64,000 nucleotides of DNA from Epiperipatus broadwayi (lineage: Eukaryota; Onychophora; Udeonychophora; Euonychophora; Peripatidae), in contig JAQFVV010012671.1 in assembly GCA_028023455.1 (NCBI GenBank), positions 246,001 to 310,000 on the forward strand, in the 5' to 3' direction. The translations under genes were made by a program, and so were the position numbers. Position 1 is the stretch's first letter, and every line of letters begins with the position of its first letter. This document shows positions 1 to 12,540 of this stretch, piece by piece. The notes under the pieces were generated by a model. It ran no database searches. It was given only the letters and a program-made list of their open reading frames with translations, and had not been told where the DNA came from.

Positions 1-616
1 TCTAATATTTAAAATTAAATATGAAATTTTAGTACCATAATATTTGATATTACTAATTTCAATAGCATGTAAATGAATATGTAACATTTAGAATTATATC
101 ACAGAAATTTACCTCTCTCCAAATATGTTACTCAGAATTATTTTTGCAAGAAAACTCATATTCAGACATTTTAATAAATTTGCAAATAATTTTACTTTTC
201 ATTTAACAATGCTTAAATTAATTTGTGAATTAAGATCAATGCTAATAACTTTCAGCCTTTACATTTGGAGGTCAGATAAAAGGGAATTCTTTTGTCAGAC
301 TGAATGAATGGGCATTGATAAATGAAAAATAAAATTATTTGCAAGTTTATTAAAATGTATCGTTATGAGTCTGCCTACATAAATAATTCTAAGTAATGTA
401 TTTAGAATGAGAAAGTTCTGTGATAAGATTATGATATTTGAATATAATTCATTATAGTTGAACAGAGACTAATTCAATGGCTTTTTTTATTAGTTGTTGC
501 TAAAATCATTTAGTTAAAGAAAACACAGTTGCAAATAAATATAGCTTTACTTCTCACTATATGTAAAATATATAATTGTTAATTAGAGAAGATATTAATT
601 AGTATTAAAGTTTATC
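1..616. other. AT-rich stretch without recognisable genes
   Basis: I see no coding sequence, RNA gene or bounded repeat here. The only open frame is a 60-residue one of low-complexity composition with no recognisable domain. Confidence 0.5.
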
Positions 617-657
617 GGCTTAACGTTTTCGAGGATTCATGCCTCATATTCATAGCC
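617..657 (-). ncRNA. hammerhead-like three-stem motif with non-canonical core
   Basis: Read on the minus strand, the segment folds in hammerhead order. Stem I is GGCT with AGCC. An 8-nt box ATGAATAT follows. Stem II is GAGG with CCTC around a 7-nt loop. Then come GAAA, a self-complementary ACGT stem III, and TA at the expected cleavage site. The same architecture occurs at 59392-59432 and 59548-59588 with compensating changes in stems I and III. The canonical CUGANGA box is absent, so self-cleavage is unproven. It could be a diverged hammerhead or another structured RNA. The downstream sequence on the minus strand also resembles the end of the 59.3-kb foldback element (shared agtattaaag on the plus strand). 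Confidence 0.4.
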
Positions 658-1084
658 TTCATAAAATGTATAATAAAATATTCAAATACAAATATATAAT
701 CTGCAAATTAGTTTAAGGACTAATTTAAAAAAGAAAAAGAAAATTAAAATGCTAAATTATTAACTTCTAAATAAATAATAAATAAATAAATCACTATGTG
801 TATGTATGCTTTTCTATATATTTTTATATAAATAATGGAAAAGAAAACTTCAAATTGATAAATGCTTTAATTAATCTTGAAGCCAATTGATAAAGAAATT
901 GTATTGAAGGTTGTTTTATTTATCATAATATAGTGTACTTTAAACATGTGGTTTTGATGCATATACATATATGATATATCAGTATTAATGAATTGTAAAA
1001 AAGAAATCAAAAGTTTGTAACATTGAACACAGATTTTCTTTCTCTCTCTATATATAAATAATACAAAAAACGCTGTCAGATAAT
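658..1084. other. AT-rich spacer, nothing recognised
   Basis: This holds low-complexity A/T runs and a short (TC)n(TA)n microsatellite near 1040. I see no gene or bounded element. Confidence 0.4.
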
Positions 1085-1911
1085 GAAAATTATTCTTAAT
1101 CATGATAACAGAGCAGCCAAAAATTCAAAAAATATTAATCACAACGAACAATTTGCAAAGCGATTTCGGTACAGTATACCAGAATCATGGCGACATATTG
1201 GAACTGAATGGTTAATATTCCAATGCATGCTCACTAGTGTTACGCTGATTGATAACATTTTTAGACTTCACAATAAACCAAGCCTCTTTCAACTTCCTCT
1301 TTCTATCATTTGAGTCATTGCACACAGTAGTAATATTTTGAGGATAAAACTCATGTCCACAACTATTTTCATGACTAGAAAAAACAGAATTAACCTCTAA
1401 ATCACTTTTAGACTTTTTATATTGATGAACATGCTGTTGTAATCGTGTTAAAACATTTGCCTTCGTTTCCCTGTAATAAATAGCATTTCAACCAATTTTT
1501 TTGAAGGCAATGGAATAAACCACTTCATATTTATTCATTTCTTCCACACCATCCTTTGAATTATTTATTAGTCTATTTAAACACAAAGGTGAACAGAAAC
1601 TTATATTATAATCTTTACCAATTATATTTTTCAATTTCTTACTTATAGATGGCACATAAGCTAAGGAAAACCACTTTTTGACCGTTTCATTATTTACATC
1701 CACTTTATATTTAAACTTCATATTGTTATAAAACAAACTCAACTGTGTGTAATATAGTTTTTTTGTATCCCACACCTATCAAGTCATCAATATAATCTCC
1801 AATATTCCTTTTCTATCTGCTTCAAATTTACAAAGATGCACTTGAATCCAGCTATTTTATAATTCAAAGGAACATTCGATGATAGATGTATAAAACTTCT
1901 TACATTTAATG
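1085..1911 (-). pseudogene. Penelope-like element, left inverted copy (connector plus GIY-YIG remnant)
   Basis: This is the 3' part of a Penelope-like retroelement. On the minus strand, residues from about 1775 to 1488 read through the region between the RT thumb and the endonuclease (SLAYVPSISKKLKNIIGKD), a block typical of Penelope-like proteins. It continues into the GIY-YIG start (YEVVYSIAFKKIG). A stop at 1485-1487 sits where the partner copy has cysteine (GCNAIY). Beyond the stop the frame continues with RLQQH, a histidine-rich stretch and RKRKLKEAWFI, the end of the endonuclease domain. The RT palm is missing, so the copy is 5'-truncated and dead. It is the left arm of an inverted pair whose 5' ends face each other. 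Confidence 0.8.
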
Positions 1912-1960
1912 GTTTATAACATTTGAGTATAAATGCTTGTTAAACCATTAAATGTAAAAA
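1912..1960. repeat. spacer at the centre of the Penelope inverted pair
   Basis: These 49 bp separate the two arms. They contain a further partial copy of the arm-end sequence (ccattaaatgtaa), so the junction is a short repeated block rather than unique sequence. Confidence 0.6.
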
Positions 1961-2820
1961 CATTAAATGTAAGAGGTTTTATACATCCATCATCGAATGT
2001 TCCTTTGAATTATAAAATGGCTGGATTAAAGTGTTTTTGTATCGAAATTTGCATCTTTGTAAATTTGAAGCAGATAGAAAAGGGAATATTGATTATATTG
2101 ATGACTTGATAGGTGTGGGATACAAAAAAACTATATTACACAGACAGTTGAGTTTGTTTTATAACATTGTGAAGTCTAAACATAAAGTGGATGTAAATAA
2201 TAAAACGGTCAAAAAGTGATTTTCTTTAACTTATATGCCATCTATAAGTAAGAAATTGAAAAATATAATTGGTAAGGATTATAATGTGTTTCTGTTCACC
2301 TTTGTGTTTAAATAGACTAATAAATAATTCAAAGGATGGTGTGGAAGAAATGAATAGATATGAAGTGGTTTATTCCATTGCCTGCAAAGAAATTGGTTGT
2401 AATGCTATTTATTGCAGAGAAATGAAGGCAAATGTTTTAACACGATTACAACAACATGTTTATCAATATAAAAAGTCTAAAAGTGATTTTCAGGTTAATT
2501 CTGTTTTTTCTAGTCACGAAAATAGTTGTGGACATGAGTTTTATCCTCAAAATATTATTACTGTGTGCAATGAATCAAATGATAGAAAGAGGAAGTTGAA
2601 AGAGGCTTGGTTTATTGCAAGGTCTAAAAACGTTATCAATCAGCGTAACACTAGTATTCCACTTAGCATGCACTGAAATACTAACTGTTCAGTTCCAATA
2701 TGGCGCCATGATTCTGGTATACTGTACCAAAATCGCTTGGCAAATTGTTCGTTGTGATTAATATTTTTTGAATTTTTGGCTGCTCTGTTTATCACGATTT
2801 ATACGTGAAGAATAATTTTC
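1961..2820 (+). pseudogene. Penelope-like element, right inverted copy with GIY-YIG domain
   Basis: This is the mirror copy of 1085-1911. The first frame (2031-2219) covers the connector upstream of the endonuclease and ends at a stop. A frameshift leads into 2269-2676 (135 codons), which holds the GIY-YIG-type nuclease. VVYSI stands for the GIY half and GCNAIYCRE for the YIG half. TRLQQH, SSHENSCGHEF and RKRKLKEAWFI follow in the order seen in Penelope-like endonucleases, including the late glutamate. The canonical YIG reads IYC, so catalysis is doubtful. No RT motifs remain. The 3' non-coding tail (2677-2820) also matches the left arm. Confidence 0.82.
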
Positions 2821-5045
2821 TCTCTATATATATATATTATGGTTTTAGAAAAGTATCTTTTTTAGTAATCATGAATTAGATCATTCTCAGGATCAGAATA
2901 ATGAAATAACTTGTAGATCTTTGAATATTATTTATAAATCTCTACAAAGTCTAAGCATTAGAGTACCAAGTTTTAAACAGTTGAAAATATCTTGCAGATA
3001 TGCCTGTTACCTATACATACAATTGAAGTTAAAAGTTAATAAATTGATTATTATGACTTTTAATGAGTAATAAATAAAAATAATAATAATATAACATGCA
3101 TGACTCAATCAGATCTAGGGATGTATGATAGCTATTATTTTATTCTACTACCAACCATGTAAAGCAAATTAATCTTTAATAAAATTAATGCTAAAAATAA
3201 ATAAATTCAATGCATTATTTTCTTGAATGTAAGACTAAGTTATAATTGCTCCATACATTTGGAAATGTTTTAGAATTCAATTAATAAAATATTGCCATGA
3301 TAAAGAAATATCTTTCATTTATTGATCGTACAAAAAGTTAGTGTTGATTTTCCTTTTCTTGAATTACTTAATTTGCTTAAGTACTTATTCATATAAATAA
3401 GTGTGAATAAATGTTATTTCATGTCTTAAATTTAAAATGTAAATTGTCTAATATCATTAGTTGATCACTGCATAACATATAAATAATTATATCAAAAGAC
3501 AGAAATTAAACATATATTCAATTTAATATATGATAGATAAATGAATTTATTTCTGGTAAAATAGAGAAAATTTTCTATTCATATTTTATAGTTAATAAAG
3601 AAAATATTTTAAATTTGAATTCAGGCACTATTATAAATATACTTGTTTAATATTGATTTATATTTGTTGCATAAATATATTTTTTTACTGTATTATATAA
3701 ATTTTCTTGAATATTGATTAATACTTTAGTTTATTTATCTAATACCTAAAAAGTAATAGAGGACTTATGTAAATCCTGACCTAGTTTGAGTTATGAAAGA
3801 GAATACGCAATTTGAGACAGGTATGGGTTGTTAATGGACTAGAGAAACTACAGTTGGACATTATATTTTCCATTAAGTGAATTAATTTATATTAGATTCA
3901 TGAGAGTGAAATAAAAGAATTTGAATTCTTATTCTTTGAGTTCCAGGTTTTACTTCAAATCTAATGATGTTTAACTGGTGAATAATAGTAGAGTGGATCA
4001 AACTAGCCAAAATCCAATGGTTCAAAACATAAAATTATATCAACTTTTACTCACTGGCAAAATATTTATCTAACATAGAAATCCACTTCAATTATATATT
4101 TTGCTTATATTCTTTTGACCATTATATATTATACACACATATATTGCAAAAAATGGTGTGGAATGTTTTCAATTATAACAGCTTAATTGTGCTCAAAGCA
4201 AATAGTTCCTATATTTCATATGTACTATAATTCAGAGAATAATCATTATTGTGTATTATTTTTAAATTTTAATAGACTTACATTCTATTGTTTTCATGTA
4301 TCTTGTTTATTTTGTTTGGTCCCTTGAAAATCAAAGAAGAGTTTTGTTTGAACAAATGCATATAAAATTAAAATGCACATTATTAAAAAATAATACAATT
4401 TACACTCTTAATAATTAATAAAAATACAGAATACGACAATATTTATATATATATTTAAATTGATTTAATTTCACATTTAATTAAAACAAAAATCTGCCTG
4501 AAGTTTATTTTGATAAAGTGATAATTGCTTTTTTCATCATTAAATCAAAAAAGTATTAATTATTATAGTAAATAATAAGATATTAAAAATTAAAAAAAAA
4601 ACATTTTTTTTGTCTCAAATTGGAAAGCCCACTCCCCATCCATTTTATATGGTTGACTTTAAAAATGAAAACAAAAAGCATCAGAAGTAATCTTTTTAAT
4701 AAACATTTATTTCTATTTTACCTCTATCTATGCAATAATAATATACTAATAAAAACAAAAGAACATATATATTGAAATTATAAAGTTTATATGAAATTTG
4801 TCAGCTTGTTAAAAGAGTGTGATTTTGGATGTGTATTTTCACATCTTCAGTTTTTAAAACTGAACTGTGATAATAATTATATATTTTAAGTGATCAAAAC
4901 CAAAAATATAAATTTCTAAATAAATAGATTGGAGGGAGGGATTTATTCCCTCATCTTCTATATATTACCCAGGAGTTTGGATAAAGTAATTAACATAAAA
5001 TAATGGCATGATACAACATAAATATTTCTCTTCTTTATAAAAAAA
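2821..5045. other. long AT-rich region without genes
   Basis: I find no coding sequence and no repeat pairing with another part of the window. It contains a short (TA)n tract at about 2825-2840 beside the Penelope arm and many A or T homopolymers. Confidence 0.45.
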
Positions 5046-5135
5046 TCAAGTCATGTGTCACATGACCTAATTTAACAAGCTTGTATTACAAATATTATAT
5101 ATAGAGGTCACAAATAAGCTCTTAACAAACTTTGC

Positions 5136-5198
5136 AGAATATCCCCAACCCCAGACCGGTTTCTGCTACTGGCTTCCTCAGTGATGTGCTAGAATATT
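5136..5198 (-). ncRNA. hammerhead ribozyme motif, type I
   Basis: On the minus strand the order is stem I strand, CTGAGGA (fits CUGANGA), a weak stem II, GAAA, CCGG as a minimal stem III, TC as cleavage site, then TGGGG as the returning stem I strand. All core bases are present. Stem II has only about two pairs and stem I has one mismatch, so activity may be low. Confidence 0.6.
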
Positions 5199-5525
5199 TA
5201 AGCATTAGATTAAAAATACCAGGACAAGCCCAGCACTTTATCTAGTGGATAACTATTAAGTAGAAAATCTGAAATTTTAAAACTTTCATGTCTTCCAATC
5301 CATCTATCTAACTTAAATAGCCATATGGGACTGAACCAAATTCAGATACACCATATATTAATAACTTTAGCAATATGCCTTAATAGCAAAAAATAAAATT
5401 ACAAAGAAATCAAATTATATGTCACATGACTTAATTTTTAAATTTCAGATTTTCTACTTAATAGTTATCCATTAGATAAAGTGTTGGGTGTATCCTGGTA
5501 TTTTTAACCTAATGCTTGAATATTC

Positions 5526-5583
5526 TAGCACCTCACTGAGGAAGCCAGTAGCAAAAAACGGTCTGGGGTTGGGGATATTCTGC
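5526..5583 (+). ncRNA. broken hammerhead ribozyme copy
   Basis: This is the mirror of the motif at 5136-5198, on the plus strand. CTGAGGA and the GTC cleavage triplet survive. The GAAA box has become AAAA after a GC-rich stem II strand, so the essential G12 is lost and cleavage is not expected. Confidence 0.6.
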
Positions 5584-5640
5584 AAAGCTTGATAATAGTT
5601 TATTTGCGAACTCTATATATAACATCTCTCTTCAAAATTG

Positions 5641-8589
5641 AAAATCTGACCTGGAATAAGTATTGTGATAATTTTTCCATTTCAAACTTAATAGATATCA
5701 TAACTTATAGTAATTCTGATCAACAGGAAGCAAAAGAAATAAATATTGTTTAAAAAAACAAAATTGGAAATTTAAAGTTAATTTTATTAATTAATAATAA
5801 ATTCATTCAATTATTATTATGTCAGCTTTAAGAAATTATTGTGGGCCTGAAGATGAATAACAAATACATAGGAACAACAATTAACAATTTTTATTTAGTA
5901 TCACACTATCCAAAGCAAATATAAAGTGGTAATATTATTGTTTTAATCTATAAGAAAATAATTTCCCAATGCGTTCTTTGTAATTTTAATAACACTTATA
6001 TTTAGCTAATATAAATAGAATATTAATTAATGCTTAAGATGCATATTCAAATCTATTATAAAGATGATTTTTTAGTTAAATGATTTATTATTACTATTAT
6101 TGAACAAACATATGAGAATATTTAATTAGTAATCTGGATAATAGACATTAACTTTTGTTATATTTCAAATATTTATAACTTGAAGCAGATTAGAGAATAT
6201 ATGTATTTTAAATTTTTATTATACAGGAAGAGTTAAATATTATTAATTCATAATGTGAATATACTTTGCTGTGTTTCACAAATATAATAGCCAATACAAA
6301 AAAAAACAACAACACACAATTTAAATTGTAAATGATATATATGAAATGATTTAAATTATCATATGAAAATAAATATTAATAAAAGATTATGAAATTCTAG
6401 TTCATAATAATCTATCAATTTAATTTTTAAAATACATAAAATATTGTTAAAATTATAAAATTATTATAGAAAGTCGATAAGTAGTGTATATTTATTAATT
6501 TACTGTATTTGTTATTTTTATTTTATTTAGTGTAATAATTATGGTTATCATAATTCATATTTTGTATAATAAAATTCTTACTGTTATCATTTACCATAGT
6601 GTCTTTGATCTATGCATTGATTTAGTTTTCTATTTTATTTTGTGAGTTAATGCAAGTTAATGCATTGATGGATATTGCATTTGGGTTTGTTATATCTATC
6701 TACTGTGTTACTCTTACTTTAATATTCTATTTAACTTTCAAACATTCATATATTGTATGTGCACATACTGCAGGCTGTACGGTAACTATAAATGGATTGA
6801 TCAGTGGCATTCACCAGATTGTACAATAAATATCTGACTTGTATGGTAATTATCCTCATCATTAACAAATTATAAATGTCTGCAAGTTAGATCATGATCA
6901 TGATGCCATGCCTCATTTACATTATATTTATTCATTGTGCTAGTTTTTGGATTGTTCAGTTGATGGGCATGATGATGGTTTAGTGTCCTAAGAATAGTTA
7001 TGCTCTTATATTCATTTAATCTGTTAGAATATATATAATATTCCGATGAAGGATGTATTATTATATGGGACAAAGACAAGGACAATAACAAGGAAAGTCA
7101 ATAAACATTATTGAAATAGAAATTAATTATTGGAGATTAATGATAGGATCAAGATAACAAATCAAATAGATCAGAGAAACAATTGGAGTGGAAAAAAAAA
7201 TCCAGGATAACAGTCATTGAAGAAAGAAAATTAAAATGATACAAGAATGAATAACAAAAGCATATTAGAGATGATGATTGTTTGGAAAGGAGAAAGTAGA
7301 ATAAGAAGAGAAAGACCAAGAAAATAATGAAAAGAACAGAATAAAAAGAACTGGTCTGTCAGAGGCAGATTTATGGATAGATAGATATGGAAGAACAAAA
7401 ATATAAGAAAGTTTTAGTAAGGCATCTTCAGCAGTGAGAAATCCTGAAGTAGATATGTATCTATATGATGTGATGAAATATGACTTTTCTTTTATCAAAA
7501 TTAGACATCTTTGAGCCTATAAGAAAGAAATTTGTTAGTTATCACATTTCTTACTTTATCATTTACTAATCTGCATAGCCTCTAAATATTGAGTCTATTT
7601 ATATTTTATCCCATTTCCATACTATTATTTTTGTCAGTTCATTAGTTTTAAAATTATCCTTATTATTAACCCATCCTAACATAAAAGTCAAAAACTCATT
7701 TTTTGAGTATTTATTTAATTTATAACTATTTTTCCATAAATTCATATGTATTCAATATAAGTATCAACATTCTACTAATAAAGAACTAATATTCTCCTAT
7801 TTACATTTTCTTTATGTAGTTTAAAAAATAAATCTAACAAGTTACTCCATTTATAAATATATTCTCTAATACCAATGCCCCTATTTGAATTTTAAAAACT
7901 TTTCTTAATCATTATTATAAAATAACTTGCTCATGATAGTCTGCTTATTTGTAAATTGTATATATTCAAACTATTTTTGTTTTTTATATCTATTCCACAG
8001 CTTTCTAATCCTTTATATTTTATTATTGATAGCTCTCTCATCTTCCAATTTTTATCACATTTTAACAATTAATAATCCTAGTACCATATTTATCCCATTT
8101 TATACAGATTAATTAACACAAAATGTTTGTTCCAATTCTTTAATATAATTTATTGTCTTTATCACTCACATTGCTGCTTGTCCTTTCCTTAAAATCCAAT
8201 TGTTACCATCCAGAAATTGCAATCTGTAAAATATTTTCAACTTACTTTTTATATCTCATATAAAAATTTGGCTATACCATCTTCACTTGAATTGTTTCAT
8301 TTACTGTCAACATATTTTTATGCAAAATAGGTCTTTCTATTTCTCTTTAAATTTTCTCTAAAATATCTAAATCTTTTATGAATATATAATGCATTTATTC
8401 CCATATATTAAACAAATTCTTGCAAATATGAAAATAATGTTAATTTCTTTACAAATTCTTTTTTTTTTTCTTTTTTATAACATTTATCAATTTTATTTTC
8501 CTATTATCCAAATTATATATTTGTTTATTTAAAACATCTCCTAGACAATTATATGTACTTATCACCATTTTTATCCCTTCTTAAAAGTT
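5641..8589. other. AT-rich region without supported genes
   Basis: Short open frames occur (for example 6870-7091 and 7265-7498, minus) but have low-complexity composition and no domains. The right part (from about 7560) may be the eroded 3' portion of the LINE that begins at 9.3 kb on the minus strand. I could not recognise residues there. Confidence 0.4.
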
Positions 8590-9330
8590 TTTTTTTTCTT
8601 TCTCAACCATTTATGATCATTACTTTTAACTTTTCTCTATTAAACTGAATCTCTATTTGCTCACACACCTTTGGACAAGTTTCCAAATTTTCATGTTTTC
8701 ATTATTTTCTGCAAACAATAATGTATTATTAAAAACATATAATCCCTTATCATACCTTAAAAGTATGTTAACACCTCTTATTTTAACTTTAATTGGTTGC
8801 ATATTTCTTAATTAGTAAATGTTAATAGTTAATTCATATAATTTTCTAATCAGATACATTAATGATCTATTCATATTCACATTTAACAAACCTGTTTAGA
8901 AATTATTTTTATTTACTTTGTTACAAGCCAAATCTACAAAAGCTACATATAAACATTTGCATACTTTCTTATTCATTTCTATCAGCTGTCTGATTATCAG
9001 CTATCATCTATATGTTGATTAAATCTAAATCCTCCCTGCATCTCTCATACTTAATTTTTGTTCTATATTCAGTACGTAATTGTTTAAAATCATCTGATCT
9101 CATTCTCTAAAACTAATTCTCTTTCCTCATCCTCAAGTAATACAATTTCTCTTTCCACCGTTGTATTTTTTTATTCTTATTAATGTTCTCGGTAATTTAT
9201 TATTTAATCTTACTCTTTCCTTATAATTTTCCTATTTAATTTTACTTTGTTTTGTAGCATTATTTATATTCTCTGCAAGCTTTCAACATCTCCTTTTACA
9301 CTTTAATAATTTTAAATTTTATTACATTTA
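8590..9330 (-). pseudogene. non-LTR retrotransposon (LINE) reverse transcriptase remnant
   Basis: On the minus strand, conserved LINE RT blocks appear in order though in shifting frames. IIRQLIEMNKKVCK runs into LYVAFVDL near 8970-8915, the motif A region with its catalytic aspartate, followed by a NKVN block where AYDKVN is usual. Further on, FNNTLLFAENNENM near 8737-8690 takes the place of the FADD motif. Both aspartates are asparagine, as G-to-A decay would give. A C-rich block that normally precedes KSKVM is still recognisable near 8650. Stops and frameshifts are frequent, so the copy is long dead. The clade is uncertain, and neither end is defined. Confidence 0.65.
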
Positions 9331-10000
9331 ATCTCGTGGGAACTTTAAACAGTCGCATTTTCTATTTCATAACATCAAGCATTATAAACACATTCAATAA
9401 ATTTTTCCACCTTTTCTTCCTAAGCCATACGATATTTATTTTATTTTTATCATTTATATTTCATATATACTTTATCTTTGGAATATATATTATTCTCCAT
9501 TACATTTCTAATCATCTGTATTATAATATATATATATCATTATTACATAATCTTTACCATAAAGAAGTTATACTATCCAATCTTCAGATAAATAAATTTT
9601 CACATACAAGAACTAAAATTATGTTACGTTTACCATGTGATGATTTTTCAGGACTAATTTCGGGCATATTTTTTAAATGTTAATTGTAAGCATTCTATAC
9701 ATTTCTATAAAATTTAATCGTATGATAAATATTCTCTAAAAATTGTTACTAATTGGAAGGAAAAAAAACTAACAATTTAAAAACAAATAAATAGCAATAT
9801 ATATACAAAGTAACTACAAAGTCCGATTTCACAAGAGAAACAACTAGTTAAAATTTCAACTTTGTGTATAGGCTAGTCATTACAGTGCTTCCTTTAAAAA
9901 AAATGCATATCTTTTAATTTAAATGTGTGATTTTCATTAATCGACAAATTTGTGAGGCATAAAGTTAACTATAAAGTCATTAAGACGGGGCGAAGCTTAC
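9331..10000. other. AT-rich stretch, nothing recognised
   Basis: A 115-codon frame at 9336-9683 is very rich in F, I, L and Y, as expected by chance in such AT-rich DNA, and has no domain. I see no repeat partner in the window. Confidence 0.4.
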
Positions 10001-10269
10001 CCTCTTGAGGTTTCGACGATAACGCCATTTCCAGGAATGAAATTTGCTGTAACTACTGGACCAAATTTATCAGTAACAAAGTCTCCTTTTAATTGATCCG
10101 TTCCAAAAGAACTAAAAGAAAACGTAGTACCATTTAAAATTACTGTAGTGCTAGAGGTACTTGGTGAAACGACCCGAGTCAGATCACCATCCATTTTGAT
10201 CAAAAGATCATGGGTAATATATACTCCCTCTCGCGGATAAAAGTTTTTGTTTTGGTATTTATGGTTATT
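10001..10269 (-). CDS. candidate host gene exon, function unknown
   Basis: A minus-strand open frame of about 89 codons stands out by balanced codon use against very AT-rich surroundings. It is bounded by plausible splice sites: an acceptor ending TTTCAG just before 10269 and a donor, G then GTAAGC, just after 10001. A stop codon falls immediately after the donor, which supports an exon end there. The peptide is rich in serine, threonine, glycine and valine (MDGDLTRVVSPSTSSTT, then FIPGNGVIVETSRG). It looks like an extracellular beta-sheet segment. I do not recognise the family; IgGFc-binding-like domains came to mind but the match is weak. No neighbouring exons were found in the window. Confidence 0.45.
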
Positions 10270-12532
10270 CTGAAATTTTCTGAATGTTTTTTTTATTATT
10301 GCAAGGAGCTTTTTTCTTAAAAAAAAAAAAAAAGATCCTGTAAGCCTTTGCTATAACAATTGTGCATATATCAGTAAATAAGTAAATGTTATTAATGACT
10401 TGCCGATCTTGTATATGATATTCTGATTATTCATGCATTTTTTAACTTAGCATATGGGACTAGTTAACGATTGCTTTTTAAATATAAAAGTAAAATTTCT
10501 TAAAATTATCGTTTGATTTTTTTAAACTTTAATTTAGTTTGAATACATTACCAAAATTAAATCAATGCTATTTACAATTAGCAGCAAAGCTAATTAAGAT
10601 TAAAAAGAACAAAAATAATAAATGAATACATCGTGCTACATATTTGCAAGTATTGCAATCAGAGTTAGTAATACTTTTCTGGACTCAGACGGAATTATTT
10701 TGAAACGGACATATATGTTTTTATTATTTAATTTAAGATGTTCTTATATTAATTCTTAAATTAGTTATTGGTATAATCAGTATTATGTTAATATCAGTCT
10801 TTCAAAGGGATTAGTAATTAAAAGATTAGTTGGGATTATTTTTGCAAGCCCAACCAATATTAATTACTATTGCCAAAATCTCATTGGTTGATTAGTTACT
10901 CTAGACACTTGTAAAGTATAAATAAACTCTTTACTAATGATTCTAGAGGAGCTAAATTTCTGAGAAGTAGCTCATATCCAAAGATCATTCATTTTTTATA
11001 GATTCCCACATGAATGCACAAAAGCAATTTACAAGATGTACAGATCTTCTATCTTATATAAGTCTTCAGGTGGCTTCTTGTAATAACAATAATTGTAAAA
11101 ACCATTGTAACGTTATTCGACCGTGAACTCCAATCGAATGATGGATGGTCAACCCAAGTGAAGGCTTTTTCAGTTAATAAATCTATTGCTGGTATGTTTG
11201 CCTAGAATCAGTAATATTTCCTACTCATCATCATTCATGCAAGCACTTACACCCACCATTTATAAATAATTTCATATGTCATTTAGTATTGTTTAAAAGG
11301 CCTGAGCTCTTTGGGCATTTCATTTGTTTTGCACTGGTACAATTAACTAAAATCTCTTCAGGTTCCATTTCATTACTTTTTGGGGGAATATTCAGAAACT
11401 CGGGTTCAAATTCTTATTTTTTTAGGGTTAGCAATCCTATGCAGCACCAAACAATAGCTTGCACACATACTAGACTCAAATGTGGTACTGCACAACTTAA
11501 GTATCTAATCTCACCATCATTTTTTTAGGTTGATCACTAATAGTGAACTCAACACTTTGTTCAATCATTATTTCAAACTGTTTAGCAGTGTTATCTTTCT
11601 TCATTACTATCCACTCACAGGTTGGCTAATCACTTTGTTGATTTTGGTATACATCAGCAATTATTAGACAAATCTCTGGACAAGGAAAAAGATCTTTGAT
11701 TATGTTGGGCATTAATTTTTTTTTTCATACTAGCACTGGACTCTGTAACTTTTTTTCTACAATGTAGAGCAGAACAGGAGTGACCAACAATTCTTGTAAA
11801 GGAAGCATAATTTTGTTTTATCATCTCATAATTTGACAATACTGGAAATATTATTCTCCCATATTTGCAAATATAGTTTGCTGAATATATCTTCAATATG
11901 TAAGATTGTAGCTAAATATCTATTATTCTGATCTCCTTACACCTGTTCTAGTTTCTTGCATTCACCTCGCTACACAAGCATGTTCTGAACTAAATCAATT
12001 ATCTAAGCCATTTCATATTTCATTGTCAGTTTTCAAAAATATATTTTCCAAAATATATCATTCCCAATTTCAAGCTGTCTATTTCTAAAAATATGTTATT
12101 CTCTTGACTAATCAAACTTTTAATTTTATATTTTTTTAAAAAAAAATTTCTCATTATAAAAAAGATAAAAAAAAAAATTGAATTTGTCTTTTAGAAACAG
12201 ATTGTACCTAATAACCTTCTATTTAAATATTAGCTTTACTAACTCCTTTTTTTAAAAAAAAACAAAAAAACGCAATCTTCGGTCATCCTTTTGGTTGTAT
12301 TTCTTTCTTTAATGATTAGACTAGCTTTTAGTATAATTGATTGCTTTCCTGTAAAGAAAAAGAAAATAGCTAAAAGGTATACTTAATCAAATACACTTTT
12401 CAGATTTTTTCACTAACTCACCCCCCCCCTCTCCAAACATGAGATGCATTGACCCATTCAAACATTGCAAAATCTGAAGTTCACATTTTCTCTACTCCCA
12501 GCTTCAACTTTTATTTTAGCTACATTCATAAG
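10270..12532. other. non-coding region, possible LTR-like promoter block
   Basis: Around 10860-10940 there are CCAAT-type motifs (aaccaat, cattggttg) followed by tataaataa, which would suit a solo LTR or another promoter. No repeat partner or target duplication was found to confirm it. An 80-codon minus-strand frame at 11654-11896 has mixed composition but no recognisable domain. Confidence 0.3.
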
Positions 12533-12540
12533 GGCTATAG
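12533..12540. repeat. hAT target-site duplication, left copy
   Basis: Eight bases, ggctatag, directly precede the element. They match ggctacag at 13798-13805 with one difference. Confidence 0.75.

Larger units (their letters stand above)
5046..5640. mobile_element. inverted hammerhead repeat element (retrozyme-like)
   Basis: Two arms, about 5085-5280 and 5438-5625, are reverse complements with scattered mismatches. Each arm carries a hammerhead motif beside a block reading cccagcact and tatctagtgg on the plus strand of the left arm. The central loop contains a catatgggactgaac block. The same block, in the same relative place, occurs in the elements at 38 kb and 57 kb, which identifies the family. 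A gtcacatgac motif also recurs between members. No ORF is present. No target duplication could be identified. Confidence 0.65.

Noticed and set aside
125-307. Short open frames of 60-115 codons scattered over the window
   Set aside because: Most are rich in F, I, K, L, N and Y as expected by chance in AT-rich DNA, have no domains and overlap repeats. They were not annotated as genes.
10860-10940. CCAAT plus TATA block as a gene promoter
   Set aside because: It is close to the exon candidate but has no matching first exon, repeat partner or initiator, so it was left as a note.
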